Below are positions 34,301 to 43,469 of a DNA stretch of 64,000 nucleotides, in pieces. The first letter of the stretch is position 1. Each line of letters begins with the position of its first letter. The stretch is from Brachionus rotundiformis. Lineage: Eukaryota; Rotifera; Eurotatoria; Ploima; Brachionidae. The notes beneath the pieces were generated by a model. That model did no database searches. It was not told where the DNA came from and saw only the letters and a list, made by a program, of their open reading frames with translations. Both the position numbers and the translations under genes were made by a program. The stretch spans positions 401,469 to 465,468 of the forward strand of contig JAESIW010000090.1 in NCBI GenBank assembly GCA_016802295.1, in the 5' to 3' direction.

Positions 34301-36822
34301 TCCAATTGGCATACGAGACCATAGCCACATTGACCAATGCGTTCAGTCTATTGGAAGTGGGACAATTTGGTTTGGTCAGTTTTGGCGAAAAGGTCGAGTC
34401 GTTGCATGCTTTGAACGAGCACTTTAATTCGGACGTCGGAGCGCGTCTTTTGTCCAAATTAAACTTCAAAGACGACCGCACCAAAATAGCCGAGGTATTT
34501 TTCAACCCTTATTTATTCACTAGTTTTTTTAAGTATCTAGGCATTTAGCTAGGCAATAGTTGAAACAGTTAAATTTAGTTTAAAGTTTATTAAATGGAAT
34601 CCAAAATCATGTCAAAATAATAATAAAAATAAGCTACGGCCTTTTCAACTCATTATTGTTTGTTTCTTTGCTGTAAACATTAAAGATTGAAATATAATGG
34701 TTTGGCTTATTTCATCCAAGTCTTTATAGAAATAAATGTACTTCTTTATAGACAGCATTTATGAAGCAATTAGATTAAATAATGATAGTATTTATTGTGG
34801 AGTCGTCAGCTAGGTTGTATGGCTGTGTTGTGGTAGATGACGACAGTAAGGACCGCAACTCTCTAAGTAGCTTCTTGTCCAATAATCATAATTTACCTTA
34901 AAATGTTAGGGTATAGCGAGTCATTAGATATGTAGTTATTGAGTAGTGTTTTGATTTTTCTGTTGAGTGGTTGGGTGTTAGCTAATGTGTGGACTAGATT
35001 GGTGGGCGTTTTTTGTGACACTTTCAGAATTCTTTTAAGTGTTTTGTTTTAGAGGATTTGAATTTTATCTCTTATTGATTTGTAAGCGGCAGTAAACGGG
35101 AGTATACTGTATTGGATTTTGGAGAGGATAAATGCTTTGTAGATGGTTATGAGGTATTCGGGGTTGATATTGTAATTTTTACTGCTCAAGACACGAATAA
35201 TGTGAAGTTTCTTGGCTATGGATTTGTGCATTCTTTATTATGCACCATTGATTCTTTCATTTTTTGTAAATAAATAATTCGTATAAAGGTTAATTTCTGA
35301 TTTAAATATATGATGCGATATTCTTATTTATTTATTTGTTTATCTTTGTCGAGCTAAGGCTTCTGATTAATTTAAAAAAGAAAATACAATTGAAAGATGG
35401 AAAAATGTTTAGATAATTGGGGATTCAGGAATAAAAGAAAGAAGAAGTGGTAAGGTAACAATTACGCAAGGGAGTTGGGTATTCTATAAATCTTTGATGA
35501 TTCGAATTCTTCTTTGAATTCCTTTACTAGTCTGATCATCAATGGTGCATAATTGGTTAATCCTCCCTTAATATATCTCTCACTCAAATCAAATAATTAA
35601 TTTGAAACTGTAAGCGGTCTTAATTTATTAAGGGCTTCTTGATGTAAAATGTTCGAAGTTTTAGAATCACAATTTTCTTCTATTTGTGGTTACTTATATT
35701 TGAGGAAATACGCTAGTATCAAAAAATGTGCTCTCGCTGCAGATGACTTTAGAACTTGCAACATCAAATAATAAGCAGACATGTCAAAATATTAGTCTTA
35801 GCAAAGTAAAGAAGAGGGTCACTTTTCTAGCCAAATCGCAAATAACTGCGACTAAATGGCAAGATCTTTAATTCAACAATAGATTTTTTATCTCTTAAAA
35901 TAATAAATTAAAATGTCTCAAATTAGATTATTAAAGGGCTATTAATAGAAAATTAAATGTTAAAAATTTAATGATAAGCAAAAGAGTTACCGATTGTTTT
36001 CTGATAAAATAATAAATAAAAGATAATAAACTTTTCTGAAACTGGTTTATCTACTTATTAATAACATTCATGTAGTAATCAATTTATAGTTATAAATAAA
36101 AGGTTTTAAGTCTTATTTTTAACATTAATTTCTGATAAATCTAAAATTTATCATAACAATCAATTTGCTTTATTTTCTGCGCCGATCTGACATATAATGG
36201 AACAGAACTGCTCATTTTAAGCCTACATTCTCTACAATTTTACCACTGACTAATTCTCAATCAAGAATTTAATCACTTTGAATCACTTTAAAAATTAATC
36301 AAATATAAATCTTTAGAATTAAAATTTTATTAAATTTAAAATTTGAAAAATATTTTTAATTTGTTTAAAAAAAAGATGCTGGACACTTCAATAGGTCTGT
36401 ATTCGAACACGAACTCGGGAGCTGCTGTGTCCAAACTTCTCATAATTTTGTCCGACGGACGCGGAGTCTTCTACGAAGGCATCGAAAAGGTGAAAAGCTC
36501 GGTGCAGCGTGCTTTAGTAGAGGGAATTTTCATTGTGTTCGTCATACTGGACATAACAGACAAATCAGCTTCGTCAATTTACGACATCAAGATGCCCGTG
36601 TACACTCCAAACAACCCGGTAAGCATTTTTGACCACCATCACTTTTCCAAATAGTCTTAACTTATTTTTACATTTGATTGCTAGATTCCGACCATCAAGT
36701 CCTACATGGAGAACTTTCCATTCCCGTTCTACGTTTGTCTCCGAGAGGTCAACTCTCTGCCTTTTATTATGATCGAAGCTCTAAAGCAATGGTTCGACAT
36801 GGTTAGCCGTGGCGAATCTTAA
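16378..36822 (+). CDS. MDN1: Midasin, AAA+ ATPase of 60S pre-ribosome maturation
   Basis: Six exons: 16378-16730, 16792-18262, 20063-25833, 27873-34494, 36376-36618 and 36685-36822, all in phase, for 4865 residues (yeast is about 4900). Six AAA+ modules in tandem have Walker A motifs near residues 210, 532, 958, 1266, 1650 and 1965, all GxxxxGKT. Walker B is intact in modules 2-5 (for example WIILDEINLA), reads LLEDFD in module 1 and LIDNANF in module 6, so these two look degenerate. A helical linker (about 2150-4000), an Asp/Glu/Gln-rich domain (about 4020-4540) and a C-terminal MIDAS domain with DNSSS (about 4664-4668) follow, as in Rea1. The protein strips Ytm1 and Rsa4 type factors from nucleolar and nucleoplasmic pre-60S particles. 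A tandem repeat lies between modules 4 and 5 (residues 1527-1588). AATAAA is at 36831, nine bases after the stop. The acceptor of exon 4 is the least certain boundary. Confidence 0.95.
18440..18725. mobile_element. Fold-back MITE in MDN1 intron 2
   Basis: Two arms, about 18466-18556 and 18615-18704, are imperfect inverted copies around a loop of about 58 bp. For example, ATATCAAAAATGCTAATGC on the left pairs with the reverse complement ATATCAAAAATGCAAAAGC on the right. Outside the arms, GTGAATTTTAG-type ends continue the inverted repeat less perfectly. There is no coding capacity. A second copy at about 40424-40622 shares long stretches such as AAGCAAAACATGCTCTGTAA. It is a non-autonomous DNA transposon of unknown superfamily. 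Confidence 0.75.
19050..19540 (-). mobile_element. 5'-truncated LINE with an open C-terminal frame, antisense in MDN1 intron 2
   Basis: From about 19540 down to 19125 the minus strand has an uninterrupted frame of about 135 codons: TLERVQRRATRKI, then YSERLKKLNLTTL, RRRRGYLIQMYKF, then RYDFFTNRVVSDWN and FKNKLDNIL. These are the blocks that follow the RT domain in jockey/CR1-like elements. The 3' end is an ATT/ATC repeat at about 19050-19075. The intact frame suggests a younger insertion than the other copies. It is 5'-truncated, as usual for target-primed reverse transcription. Confidence 0.8.
19600..19995 (-). mobile_element. Second LINE remnant with RT palm motifs, antisense in MDN1 intron 2
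   Basis: On the minus strand, broken frames spell KEERAGFRRDRG, QIFALRNIIEQN, and DFKKAFDSIH, the last being RT motif A with its catalytic Asp. An SFKVCTLGI-like piece follows. The order matches the palm region of RTE/CR1-type reverse transcriptases. Several stops and shifts show that it is dead. It ends only about 65 bp before the exon 3 acceptor. Confidence 0.65.
25925..26138. mobile_element. piggyBac-like MITE in MDN1 intron 3
   Basis: 214 bp flanked on both sides by TTAA (25921-25924 and 26139-26142), the target site of piggyBac transposases. The ends are inverted repeats: CACTAGAAGACCCGGC on the left against CACTAGAAAGCCCGAC read inward from the right. The first eight bases are identical. 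There is no open reading frame of note, so it is a non-autonomous derivative. Confidence 0.8.
26298..27007. mobile_element. hAT-like MITE in MDN1 intron 3
   Basis: 710 bp with ends CAGACTTGTTTTTAAGTCAC on the left and, read inward from the right, CAGAATTGTTTATAAGCCAC (17 of 20 identical). Both ends continue into runs of AAGTCAA/GACTT repeats typical of hAT-type terminal regions. The flanks ATGATAAT (26290-26297) and ATGATAGT (27008-27015) form an 8-bp target duplication with one mismatch, as expected for hAT. No transposase is encoded. Confidence 0.75.
27008..27872. other. Remainder of MDN1 intron 3
   Basis: AT-rich intron sequence. At about 27165-27190 an AATAATAAAATAAGCTACGGC-like stretch is the antisense version of the LINE 3' terminus seen at 2550, so a short LINE tail probably sits here. 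Nothing else is recognisable. Confidence 0.35.
34610..35250 (-). mobile_element. LINE remnant, antisense in MDN1 intron 4
   Basis: The minus strand reads KKLHIIRVLSSKNYNI, then LITIYKAFILSKIQYS (35231-35049). A further open run continues with KTLKRILKVSQKTPTN, VHTLANTQPL and KTLLNNYIS. These are the segments between the RT domain and the C-terminus of jockey-like elements. The 3' end is at about 34615-34640, where AATAATAAAAATAAGCTACGG is the antisense of the shared CTGTAGCT-ATT tail. The rest of the 1.9-kb intron (35250-36375) is AT-rich with no recognisable content. Confidence 0.7.
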
Positions 36823-36830
36823 TTTTTGAA

Positions 36831-36836
36831 AATAAA
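36831..36836 (+). terminator. MDN1 polyadenylation signal
   Basis: AATAAA begins nine bases after the MDN1 stop codon. It implies a 3' UTR of only about 30 nt for a 14.6-kb coding sequence. Confidence 0.55.
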
Positions 36837-36935
36837 GTTTTAAAAAAAATTTTTCTTTTTATTAATCAAAATCCTTGACGAATAGATATTACATTAATTA
36901 AGTATTAATTAATTATTAAAATTAAATTTTTTCAA

Positions 36936-36981
36936 TGTGTCCAAAGCAGACTTTGGTTTTTCATGCGAACATGGGGACACA
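36936..36981. other. Compact possible RNA/DNA secondary structure
   Basis: TGTGTCC (36936-36942) can pair with GGACACA (36975-36981). Between them AAAG-CAGA-CTTT and CATG-CGAA-CATG each form a small hairpin, so the 46 bases can fold into a three-way junction. This stands out in an otherwise featureless AT-rich stretch 114 bp after the MDN1 stop. No known RNA family is recognised. Confidence 0.3.
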
Positions 36982-37499
36982 CACTCATTTATGTAAAGAT
37001 ATGAAATTTTTTTAGCTATAATAAAAATATTATAAATTAAAATAAATATAGTAACATAAATAAAGAGAAAACGATGATTTTATTTTAAGATTTTTTTATT
37101 TTTGTATTTTACATAATTAAGAAAATTCAGGGTTTATGTCTATGTCTTAATTTAGATATTATATTAAAATATTTTAATAAAACGAAATTATTTAATAGAA
37201 ATGAATTCAGTTAAAAATGTTATTTTTTTAGGTCCTATTAATTTAAGATGAGTTTTTATTAAAATATAGGTGTTTAAAATTAATGTTTAAAAAAAATTAT
37301 TTGCCTTAAGTTAGAATTTTTAAAAAAAGACAATTTAAAGCGGTTGATATTTTGAGTCTTTTAGAAAATTAGAAATTTATTTTATAGTCTAAAATAGCGA
37401 TATTTAAATGACTTTATGGCCTTCAGGTTCTATTCAAAAAATTTAACTATAATTAAAATAAATTCTAAAATTATTAGTTTAAAATTTAAACTTTTCAGA

Positions 37500-38040
37500 T
37501 AGATTGAGAAAATCTTATCAAAGCAAAGATGATGAGTTATTCACCGACAGATACCAATGAAGTTCACAAATGGAATAGAAATATACGAGTTCAAATGCTT
37601 GCCTCCTCTAAAGTTTGGTACCGAGCAGAAAATTAAATGCATGCTTTAAGCAAGATTAAAAAATTTAATCTGACAAGCAATTCTGAAATAGCAAGGGCTA
37701 TTGGTCTAATAGAATCCATTTCTCGTACATTTCAAGATTTGGAAATTAACAATGTTTCAAGATATCCAAAAGAATGTCATTTGGTATGTGAATTACATGA
37801 ATTATGGATACATTACTTCACAAATCTACGTTCATTACTGCATGGAGGTGCAGCATTAAACTTAAGTGCTGGTAAAAGTGAACCAACATCAACTTCAGCA
37901 GATCTAAGTTTTCAAGCGAGTCAATGTTATCAGCTACAAAAATTGATATCGGACATGTGTGAACAGCTATTGCAAAATGAGAAATCTTATTTTACCAGGG
38001 ATTCATTTGAATTATTTCTAAATTTGACTTGGGCTTAAAT
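37500..38040 (+). pseudogene. Unrecognised decayed coding segment
   Basis: The frame 37637-38038 encodes 133 residues of ordinary, non-repetitive protein composition, including ARAIGLIESISRTF and HELWIHYFTNLRSLLHGG, and ends at TAA. Directly upstream, three frames each carry plausible protein: RLRKSYQSKDDELFTD from 37504, KFTNGIEIYEFKCLPP from 37563, and the main frame from ATG 37529, which is closed by a TAA at 37634-37636 immediately before ATG 37637. A CTTTTCAG at about 37492-37499 would be a good splice acceptor. The best reading is the last exon or exons of a gene, or a copied gene fragment, broken by small indels. I cannot name the family. Sequencing error in a real last exon is the alternative. 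Confidence 0.4.
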
Positions 38041-38224
38041 ATCTAAACAAATTAATAATTATTTATCCAAATAAATAAAATTATTATTATCTATTTATTT
38101 TTATTTAGCAAGTTAAAATCACAATCCTTATTTATATTCAAACGTTATCATTTTAATTAGTAATATAAAAGTTGGAATTTAAATCAATCGAATATTAAAT
38201 TAATTAACTTTAAAATTAGTGAAT

Positions 38225-38808
38225 GATGAATATTAATAGTTCCGATTTGAATAGAAATATTAAATATTGGCATTATGTTATCCTCCAACTTGAAATCGGA
38301 GAACCAAATATCGAATGCTGTGTCAAAAGCAACAAGGACACTTAGTATCTTTAGAAAGACATTCAATGGTGGACACCGACCATCTTCAGAACCCTCTACA
38401 CCACCTTGTCCGCCCAAATCTAGAATACGCCGCTGTGGCCTGGTCACCGCATCTAAAGAGAGACATCACCTCAATAGAGAATGTCTAAAGGAGAGCTACC
38501 AAACTGGTCAAACAGTTTAAAAACTTTGACTACAGTGAGAGACTGGTGAAACTACATCTGATTTCCCTGGAGGACAGGAGGACGAGAGGTGATCTTATTT
38601 AATTCTATAAATGTTACACGGGCACCAACATTGTAAACTGGCACATAGCCCCGTCTGTCAAAGTCAACGGTAGAACAAGAAGAAGCTCCAACCAGCACAG
38701 CTTTGTCCGACCACGAAAGGAGAAACCTAGCATGGATGAATTCCTGAGGCTCGGGAGAATCGATTCGAGGGAATGGTGACCTAAGGAATAATCAATCTTC
38801 AGTGTGAT
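38225..38808 (+). mobile_element. LINE remnant running into the assembly gap
   Basis: Broken frames read GIMLSSNLKSENQISNAVSKA and LSIFRKTF (38270-38370), RPNLEYAAVAWSPHLKRDI (about 38415-38470), NVQRRATKLVKQF with the frame shifted (38475-38520), ERLVKLHLISLEDRRTRGDL (about 38540-38600), and a short C-terminal part up to EFLRLGRIDSREW (38735-38780). This is the region after the RT palm of jockey/CR1-like elements. It is GC-richer and less decayed than the copies in AT-rich DNA. A TAA and several shifts make it inactive. Confidence 0.75.
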
Positions 38809-39792
38809 NNNNNNNNNNNNNNNNNNNNNNNNNNNNNNNNNNNNNNNNNNNNNNNNNNNNNNNNNNNNNNNNNNNNNNNNNNNNNNNNNNNNNNNNNNNN
38901 NNNNNNNNNNNNNNNNNNNNNNNNNNNNNNNNNNNNNNNNNNNNNNNNNNNNNNNNNNNNNNNNNNNNNNNNNNNNNNNNNNNNNNNNNNNNNNNNNNNN
39001 NNNNNNNNNNNNNNNNNNNNNNNNNNNNNNNNNNNNNNNNNNNNNNNNNNNNNNNNNNNNNNNNNNNNNNNNNNNNNNNNNNNNNNNNNNNNNNNNNNNN
39101 NNNNNNNNNNNNNNNNNNNNNNNNNNNNNNNNNNNNNNNNNNNNNNNNNNNNNNNNNNNNNNNNNNNNNNNNNNNNNNNNNNNNNNNNNNNNNNNNNNNN
39201 NNNNNNNNNNNNNNNNNNNNNNNNNNNNNNNNNNNNNNNNNNNNNNNNNNNNNNNNNNNNNNNNNNNNNNNNNNNNNNNNNNNNNNNNNNNNNNNNNNNN
39301 NNNNNNNNNNNNNNNNNNNNNNNNNNNNNNNNNNNNNNNNNNNNNNNNNNNNNNNNNNNNNNNNNNNNNNNNNNNNNNNNNNNNNNNNNNNNNNNNNNNN
39401 NNNNNNNNNNNNNNNNNNNNNNNNNNNNNNNNNNNNNNNNNNNNNNNNNNNNNNNNNNNNNNNNNNNNNNNNNNNNNNNNNNNNNNNNNNNNNNNNNNNN
39501 NNNNNNNNNNNNNNNNNNNNNNNNNNNNNNNNNNNNNNNNNNNNNNNNNNNNNNNNNNNNNNNNNNNNNNNNNNNNNNNNNNNNNNNNNNNNNNNNNNNN
39601 NNNNNNNNNNNNNNNNNNNNNNNNNNNNNNNNNNNNNNNNNNNNNNNNNNNNNNNNNNNNNNNNNNNNNNNNNNNNNNNNNNNNNNNNNNNNNNNNNNNN
39701 NNNNNNNNNNNNNNNNNNNNNNNNNNNNNNNNNNNNNNNNNNNNNNNNNNNNNNNNNNNNNNNNNNNNNNNNNNNNNNNNNNNNNNNNNNNN
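38809..39792. other. Assembly gap (984 N)
   Basis: Only N is given. Its left neighbour is a LINE remnant and its right neighbour a transposase remnant, so a repeat probably caused the break. Reading frames across it have no meaning. Confidence 0.99.
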
Positions 39793-40222
39793 AACTAAAT
39801 AACTTTTTGTCGAATTTGAGACGTAATCAGCATGGTTCAAAAAGCATGACAATGAGTGAATTGGTCAACTTTGTTACTCCCAGATTACAAATACCAATAT
39901 ATGCTGACCAACCATTCATAGCCGGATTCGAGTATGATGCCCCAAACATTGAAAAAAGATGGTTTAGATTATTTATTACAACCAAGAGGTTGACAAGCTT
40001 AACAGTTAAAGCAAAGCATGTTTTGGCAGATGCAACTTATATACTTGTTTATGAGGGTTATCCGTCTTTAACAATTGGAACAACAGACAACAATAAAAAT
40101 TTTCATTTTATTCATTTACTAATTTTAAAAAGACTGTTTAAAATTGATCATCAAATTTGCCATGATAGTAACTCGGAATATCAGGTTCTTTCATCGCTAG
40201 CTAGGTTGTCAATTTTGTACTA
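39793..40222 (+). mobile_element. Mutator-like (MULE) transposase remnant, 5' part in the gap
   Basis: The frame is open from the gap edge to a stop at 40221. It contains KHVLADATYIL, then YPSLTIGTTDNNKNFHFI, which corresponds to the MULE transposase block with its first catalytic Asp in a DATY-type context, followed by the usual GTTD..K.FH segment. The part after it, which should carry the second and third catalytic acidic residues, is absent or degraded, so the copy is truncated. Upstream text such as RRNQHGSKSMTMSELVNFV is in frame but not recognisable to me. Confidence 0.6.
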
Positions 40223-40423
40223 GTTTATATCTTTATTGAATTTAGTTAAATTAAGGGCCCTTGTTGGATTATGTTGCACCACTAGTTAAGACACGCCTTT
40301 CTTTGAGACTTTATTAATCAAAAATAAACAAAAATTCAAAAAAGTAAAGCCATAGACTTGTTTAGTATTTTGTCTAGTTTATTTTTAAAAAAAAGTGGTC
40401 TATTAAGTAATCCTTGAGAACTT

Positions 40424-40625
40424 TGTGAATTTTAGTACTAACACAAAAACAAAATATCAAAAATACCAAAGCTCAAGTTCTGAAAAGCAAAACATGCTCT
40501 GTAAGTTGAAACACTTTTCTACACAAAGTTCTGCAGAATCATACTATTGGTGGTACGAAAGATGTACCAAGTTTTTGAAATTTTGTTTTTGTTTTTTGTT
40601 CCAAATTTCACAATACCATCTTTAA
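40424..40625. mobile_element. Second copy of the fold-back MITE family
   Basis: This copy shares ACAAAAACAAAATATCAAAA, CAAGTTCTGAAAAGC and AAACATGCTCTGTAAGTTG with the copy in MDN1 intron 2 and has a shorter loop. Its outer ends, TTGTGAATTTTAGTAC on the left and the reverse complement of GTTCCAAATTTCACAA on the right, define the family's terminal inverted repeat better than copy 1. Confidence 0.65.
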
Positions 40626-41331
40626 AACGTCAAAAAACCTATTATCAATTTCATTAATTATTTAGATCGTCTAATTGATAATGCTTTTAAACTTTCAAAT
40701 AAAAAAATTATCAATTTAGCTAAAGAAAATATTGTTGTTGTTGCTAATGTACCGTTAATGCTCTCAGTTTATTAAAATAATAATTAAATAAATAAAAAAC
40801 TATAAAATTAAAAATTTATTTTTAAAAAATCCGAAATTGAGTCCTAAATGTAAGACTTTGAAAAGAAAAAAATAAAAAATAATTTCAATAAATGACAAGA
40901 TATAAATGATACAATAATGAATTTCTGTCGAAATATTAAACTTTTAAGAAAATAAGAAATAAATAATATAATGGTCATAACCGGGTGGACTAAATCAAAA
41001 CTGTCATCCAATACTTCCTCTTTTTTTTCTCATACCCTCATTTAAACAAACGAAAAAAAGCGATCTGATTATCTTTTTTCTCAATTTTAATTTAATCTAA
41101 TAATTAATTAACTAAAACCGGAAAAAAAATAATCAAATCAAATCAAATTAAATTAAATAAAACTTTTTCATTATTAAGCATGATAACAATACTATTTAGT
41201 GCTGAGATTATTTTTTAATTGTCTCAGATACCGGGAAATATTTAATTGATACTGAATAATAAATTAAATTAAATTAAATTAAATTAATTAGTTAAAAATA
41301 AAATAAGATTGTGTAAGTTTGTTTTGGTGGT
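40626..41331. other. AT-rich intergenic region, 3' flank of the Regnase-like gene
   Basis: No coding frame is present. AATTAAATT-type repeats lie at 41140-41160 and 41255-41290. The polyadenylation signal of the minus-strand gene should be here. Several TTTATT sites fit. Confidence 0.35.
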
Positions 41332-42741
41332 CTAGAAATCGAACGAGTAGCCATTGGCGAGAAAGAGGAGCTTTTGCTCGTCGGTCTCGTTGGTGTACTT
41401 GGCGAGAAATTGGTCGACCTTGGCCTCGTCGCCGAGTATGTCCTTGAGCTTGGCGCGGAGGGGCGAGGGCTGGGGCGCGGACGCCGACGGTTGGTCGGGC
41501 GGCGCGAACAGCGTGTAGCGGCTCTTGTCCTGTTGAGTGGGCCCCATGAGCCGGAGCAGCGAGGCCTGCTTGTCCACTCGGCCCTGGAAGTTGTTGGCCT
41601 TGAGAGCGAGCAGCTGCGAGGCCAGACTCGAGTCCTCGGGCTGGTTGAGTATGATCTCGAGTTTCATGCGCTGCTCGCTCGACTGGTCGAGCACCGACTG
41701 AAAGGCGGTCTTGAACTGCTGGCCGCTCTGGGAGCAGGCGCGCTCCGGGTGCCAGAACTTGCACTTGGAGCCGTACGTGCACTTTTTCTTGTACGGACAC
41801 CGCTTCATGTACTGCTGGTTCTGGAAGCTCTCGAAGCGCAGAAAATTGCTCAAGCTGGGACCGTTCTTGCCCAACGGGTCCTCGGCAGGCATGAAATTGT
41901 CCTCGATGAACGAGTACATGAGAACTCGTTCTTCGATCACTTGTTTGAATTCGTCGCGCTGGTTCAAGAAGCGCTTGAAGTTGTCATTGGACACAATGAT
42001 GGCCTGCTTCATCACGGCCAAGTTGAGTATGAACGAGTCGTCGTCGCAGTACATGCGCTTGCCGCCGACTCGTTTGCTCGGCGAGTAGTGGACAATGCCG
42101 CGCTGCTCCATTTCGGCCAGAAGGGCCTGGTCCGCGCTGCCGCCGGAGACTATCTGCTCCTTGCGCCATTGTGGTATAATCACGTATATTTGGTGCTGAC
42201 GCTTGTCGAAGTACTCGACCACTTTTTGGACGCGGCCCAGGCCGAACAGCTGCTTGTTTTGCTGGGCAGAGAGGGCCACGTCGCTGCCGTCGACGACTAT
42301 GGGCCGCAGGTTGGACTTGTCGTTGAGGCGGTGCATGGACGCGGCCAGGTACTCTTGGAACGACTGCTGCTGCTGCTGGTGCTTGCCGGGCGATGCCTTG
42401 TGCTCGTCGTCCGGCTCGTCCGGCTCGTCGTGCTCGGGGCCGGCGCCGCCGCGGCCCGACGCCGTCTCCATTTGGATCGACGTGATCACCAGCTGGTCGA
42501 AAAAGCGCGTCTCTTCGAACACTTGCTTGAAGTCCATGTGGTACAAGTCAATGTTGGTGTAGTTTTTTTGCTGAAAGTAGGCCGAGAGGAACTTTTTGAG
42601 CGTCTCCTTGACCACTTCCCACGTGATGCCCAGCTTGATCGACTTGTCGATCAGCGCCTTGACGTGCTCGTCGCTCACAAATGTCCGCGACTCCACATAA
42701 TTGTCCAGCAGTTCCATCATCTGTCCCCCTGATCTCTCCAT
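41332..42741 (-). CDS. ZC3H12/Regnase-family endoribonuclease
   Basis: Intronless, 469 residues from the ATG at 42741. The upstream in-frame extension to 42849 would translate a (GA)n microsatellite as RERERE, so I reject it. An N-terminal UBA-like helical part (about 1-60) precedes the NYN/PIN RNase domain: RPIVVDGSDVA with its catalytic Asp, then IPQWRKEQ, SKRVGGKRMYCDDDSF with the acidic metal ligands, and VSNDNFKRF. LMYSFIEDNFMPAEDPLG, then GPSLSNFLRF, are the diagnostic Regnase blocks. A CCCH zinc finger follows (CPYKKKCTYGSKCKFWH), and then a Gln/Pro-rich C-terminal region with a helical end like the family's C-terminal domain. Such enzymes cut stem-loops in 3' UTRs of short-lived mRNAs. 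The gene is markedly GC-rich compared with its flanks. Confidence 0.92.
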   Translation of the reverse strand: MERSGGQMMELLDNYVESRTFVSDEHVKALIDKSIKLGITWEVVKETLKKFLSAYFQQKNYTNIDLYHMDFKQVFEETRFFDQLVITSIQMETASGRGGAGPEHDEPDEPDDEHKASPGKHQQQQQSFQEYLAASMHRLNDKSNLRPIVVDGSDVALSAQQNKQLFGLGRVQKVVEYFDKRQHQIYVIIPQWRKEQIVSGGSADQALLAEMEQRGIVHYSPSKRVGGKRMYCDDDSFILNLAVMKQAIIVSNDNFKRFLNQRDEFKQVIEERVLMYSFIEDNFMPAEDPLGKNGPSLSNFLRFESFQNQQYMKRCPYKKKCTYGSKCKFWHPERACSQSGQQFKTAFQSVLDQSSEQRMKLEIILNQPEDSSLASQLLALKANNFQGRVDKQASLLRLMGPTQQDKSRYTLFAPPDQPSASAPQPSPLRAKLKDILGDEAKVDQFLAKYTNETDEQKLLFLANGYSFDF

Positions 42742-42788
42742 TCTGATCACTTTAGTTTTGTTTCGTCCACTAATTTGGCAATGCCGTC

Positions 42789-42809
42789 TCTCTCTCTCTC
42801 TCTCTCTCT
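42789..42809. repeat. (CT)n microsatellite in the Regnase-like 5' region
   Basis: A pure CT run that reads GA on the transcribed strand, just upstream of the start codon at 42741, most likely in the 5' UTR. A second, less pure CT block lies at about 43142-43166. GA-rich stretches like these bind GAGA-type factors in some animals, but there is no proof of function here. Confidence 0.7.
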
Positions 42810-43323
42810 GTCTTCTATTCTCTTCTATTCCTCTTTGTCTAATTATCAATTAGTTAATAATTAATTATCTCTTTTTTTTTTATCTATTTATATTGTGTTA
42901 TCTAAAATTTTTCCAATACAAATAAAATATTAAATTTATTAAACTATTTTTATTATTTTATTTAATTTAATTTAATTTGATTTAATTTTAAATTGAATAA
43001 AAGAACAGATAAATTGGATTTTGTTTAATCTTATTTTTATTAGAAATATAAAGAAATTTTCTATTCATAATTTGCACGCTAAATATGTTAAACTAGCTCT
43101 TTTATACCACCAAAATGGAAAATACTTCTCTTTTCTGTGTTCACTCTCTCTCTCTCTTTCTCTTTAGTTCGCTCACTTACTTTTGAAGCCAAGAGAGAGG
43201 CACCGGTGCGCCAGAGTTGCACCATTCTTGAATAGAGCCAACTAGTTGGCATGACAATGAGGTCAATAAAGTGACTTCCTCATTAGCTTATCATTCTTGT
43301 ACTCAATAACTTTATTTGTTGTT

Positions 43324-43337
43324 GTTGCCATGGCAAC
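43324..43337. promoter_or_regulatory. Perfect X-box upstream of the Regnase-like gene
   Basis: GTTGCCATGGCAAC is identical to the palindrome in front of CFAP299. It lies 582 bp upstream of the Regnase-like start codon on the opposite strand, in a GC-richer block. The consensus match to RFX sites is complete. Its target gene is uncertain. Confidence 0.55.
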
Positions 43338-43455
43338 TGGTATACTTTTCCTAGAGGCCATAGCTTGCTTTACAAAAAATTCAACTAGTCTAATTGTGCA
43401 CATGCTTTTTGAGCTAATGGCAAAATAGGCCATCCAAGTCGCTCAACTTTGATCT

Positions 43456-43469
43456 GTTGCCATGGCACC
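43456..43469. promoter_or_regulatory. Second X-box-like site, one mismatch
   Basis: GTTGCCATGGCACC differs from the perfect palindrome at one base in the right half. It lies 132 bp from the perfect site. The pairing suggests a composite element. Confidence 0.4.

Noticed and set aside
38614..39852. Long open frames across the N stretch
   Set aside because: They exist only because N is not read as a stop. They carry no information.
41374..42732. 452-codon open frame on the plus strand opposite the Regnase-like gene
   Set aside because: It is the antisense shadow of a GC-rich coding exon whose codon choice avoids stops on the other strand. Its product is a Leu/Val/Arg-rich low-complexity string with no domain.
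42742..42849. N-terminal extension of the Regnase-like protein
   Set aside because: It would translate a CT/GA microsatellite as RERERE and has no match to the family, whose N-terminus starts near MERSGGQMMELL.
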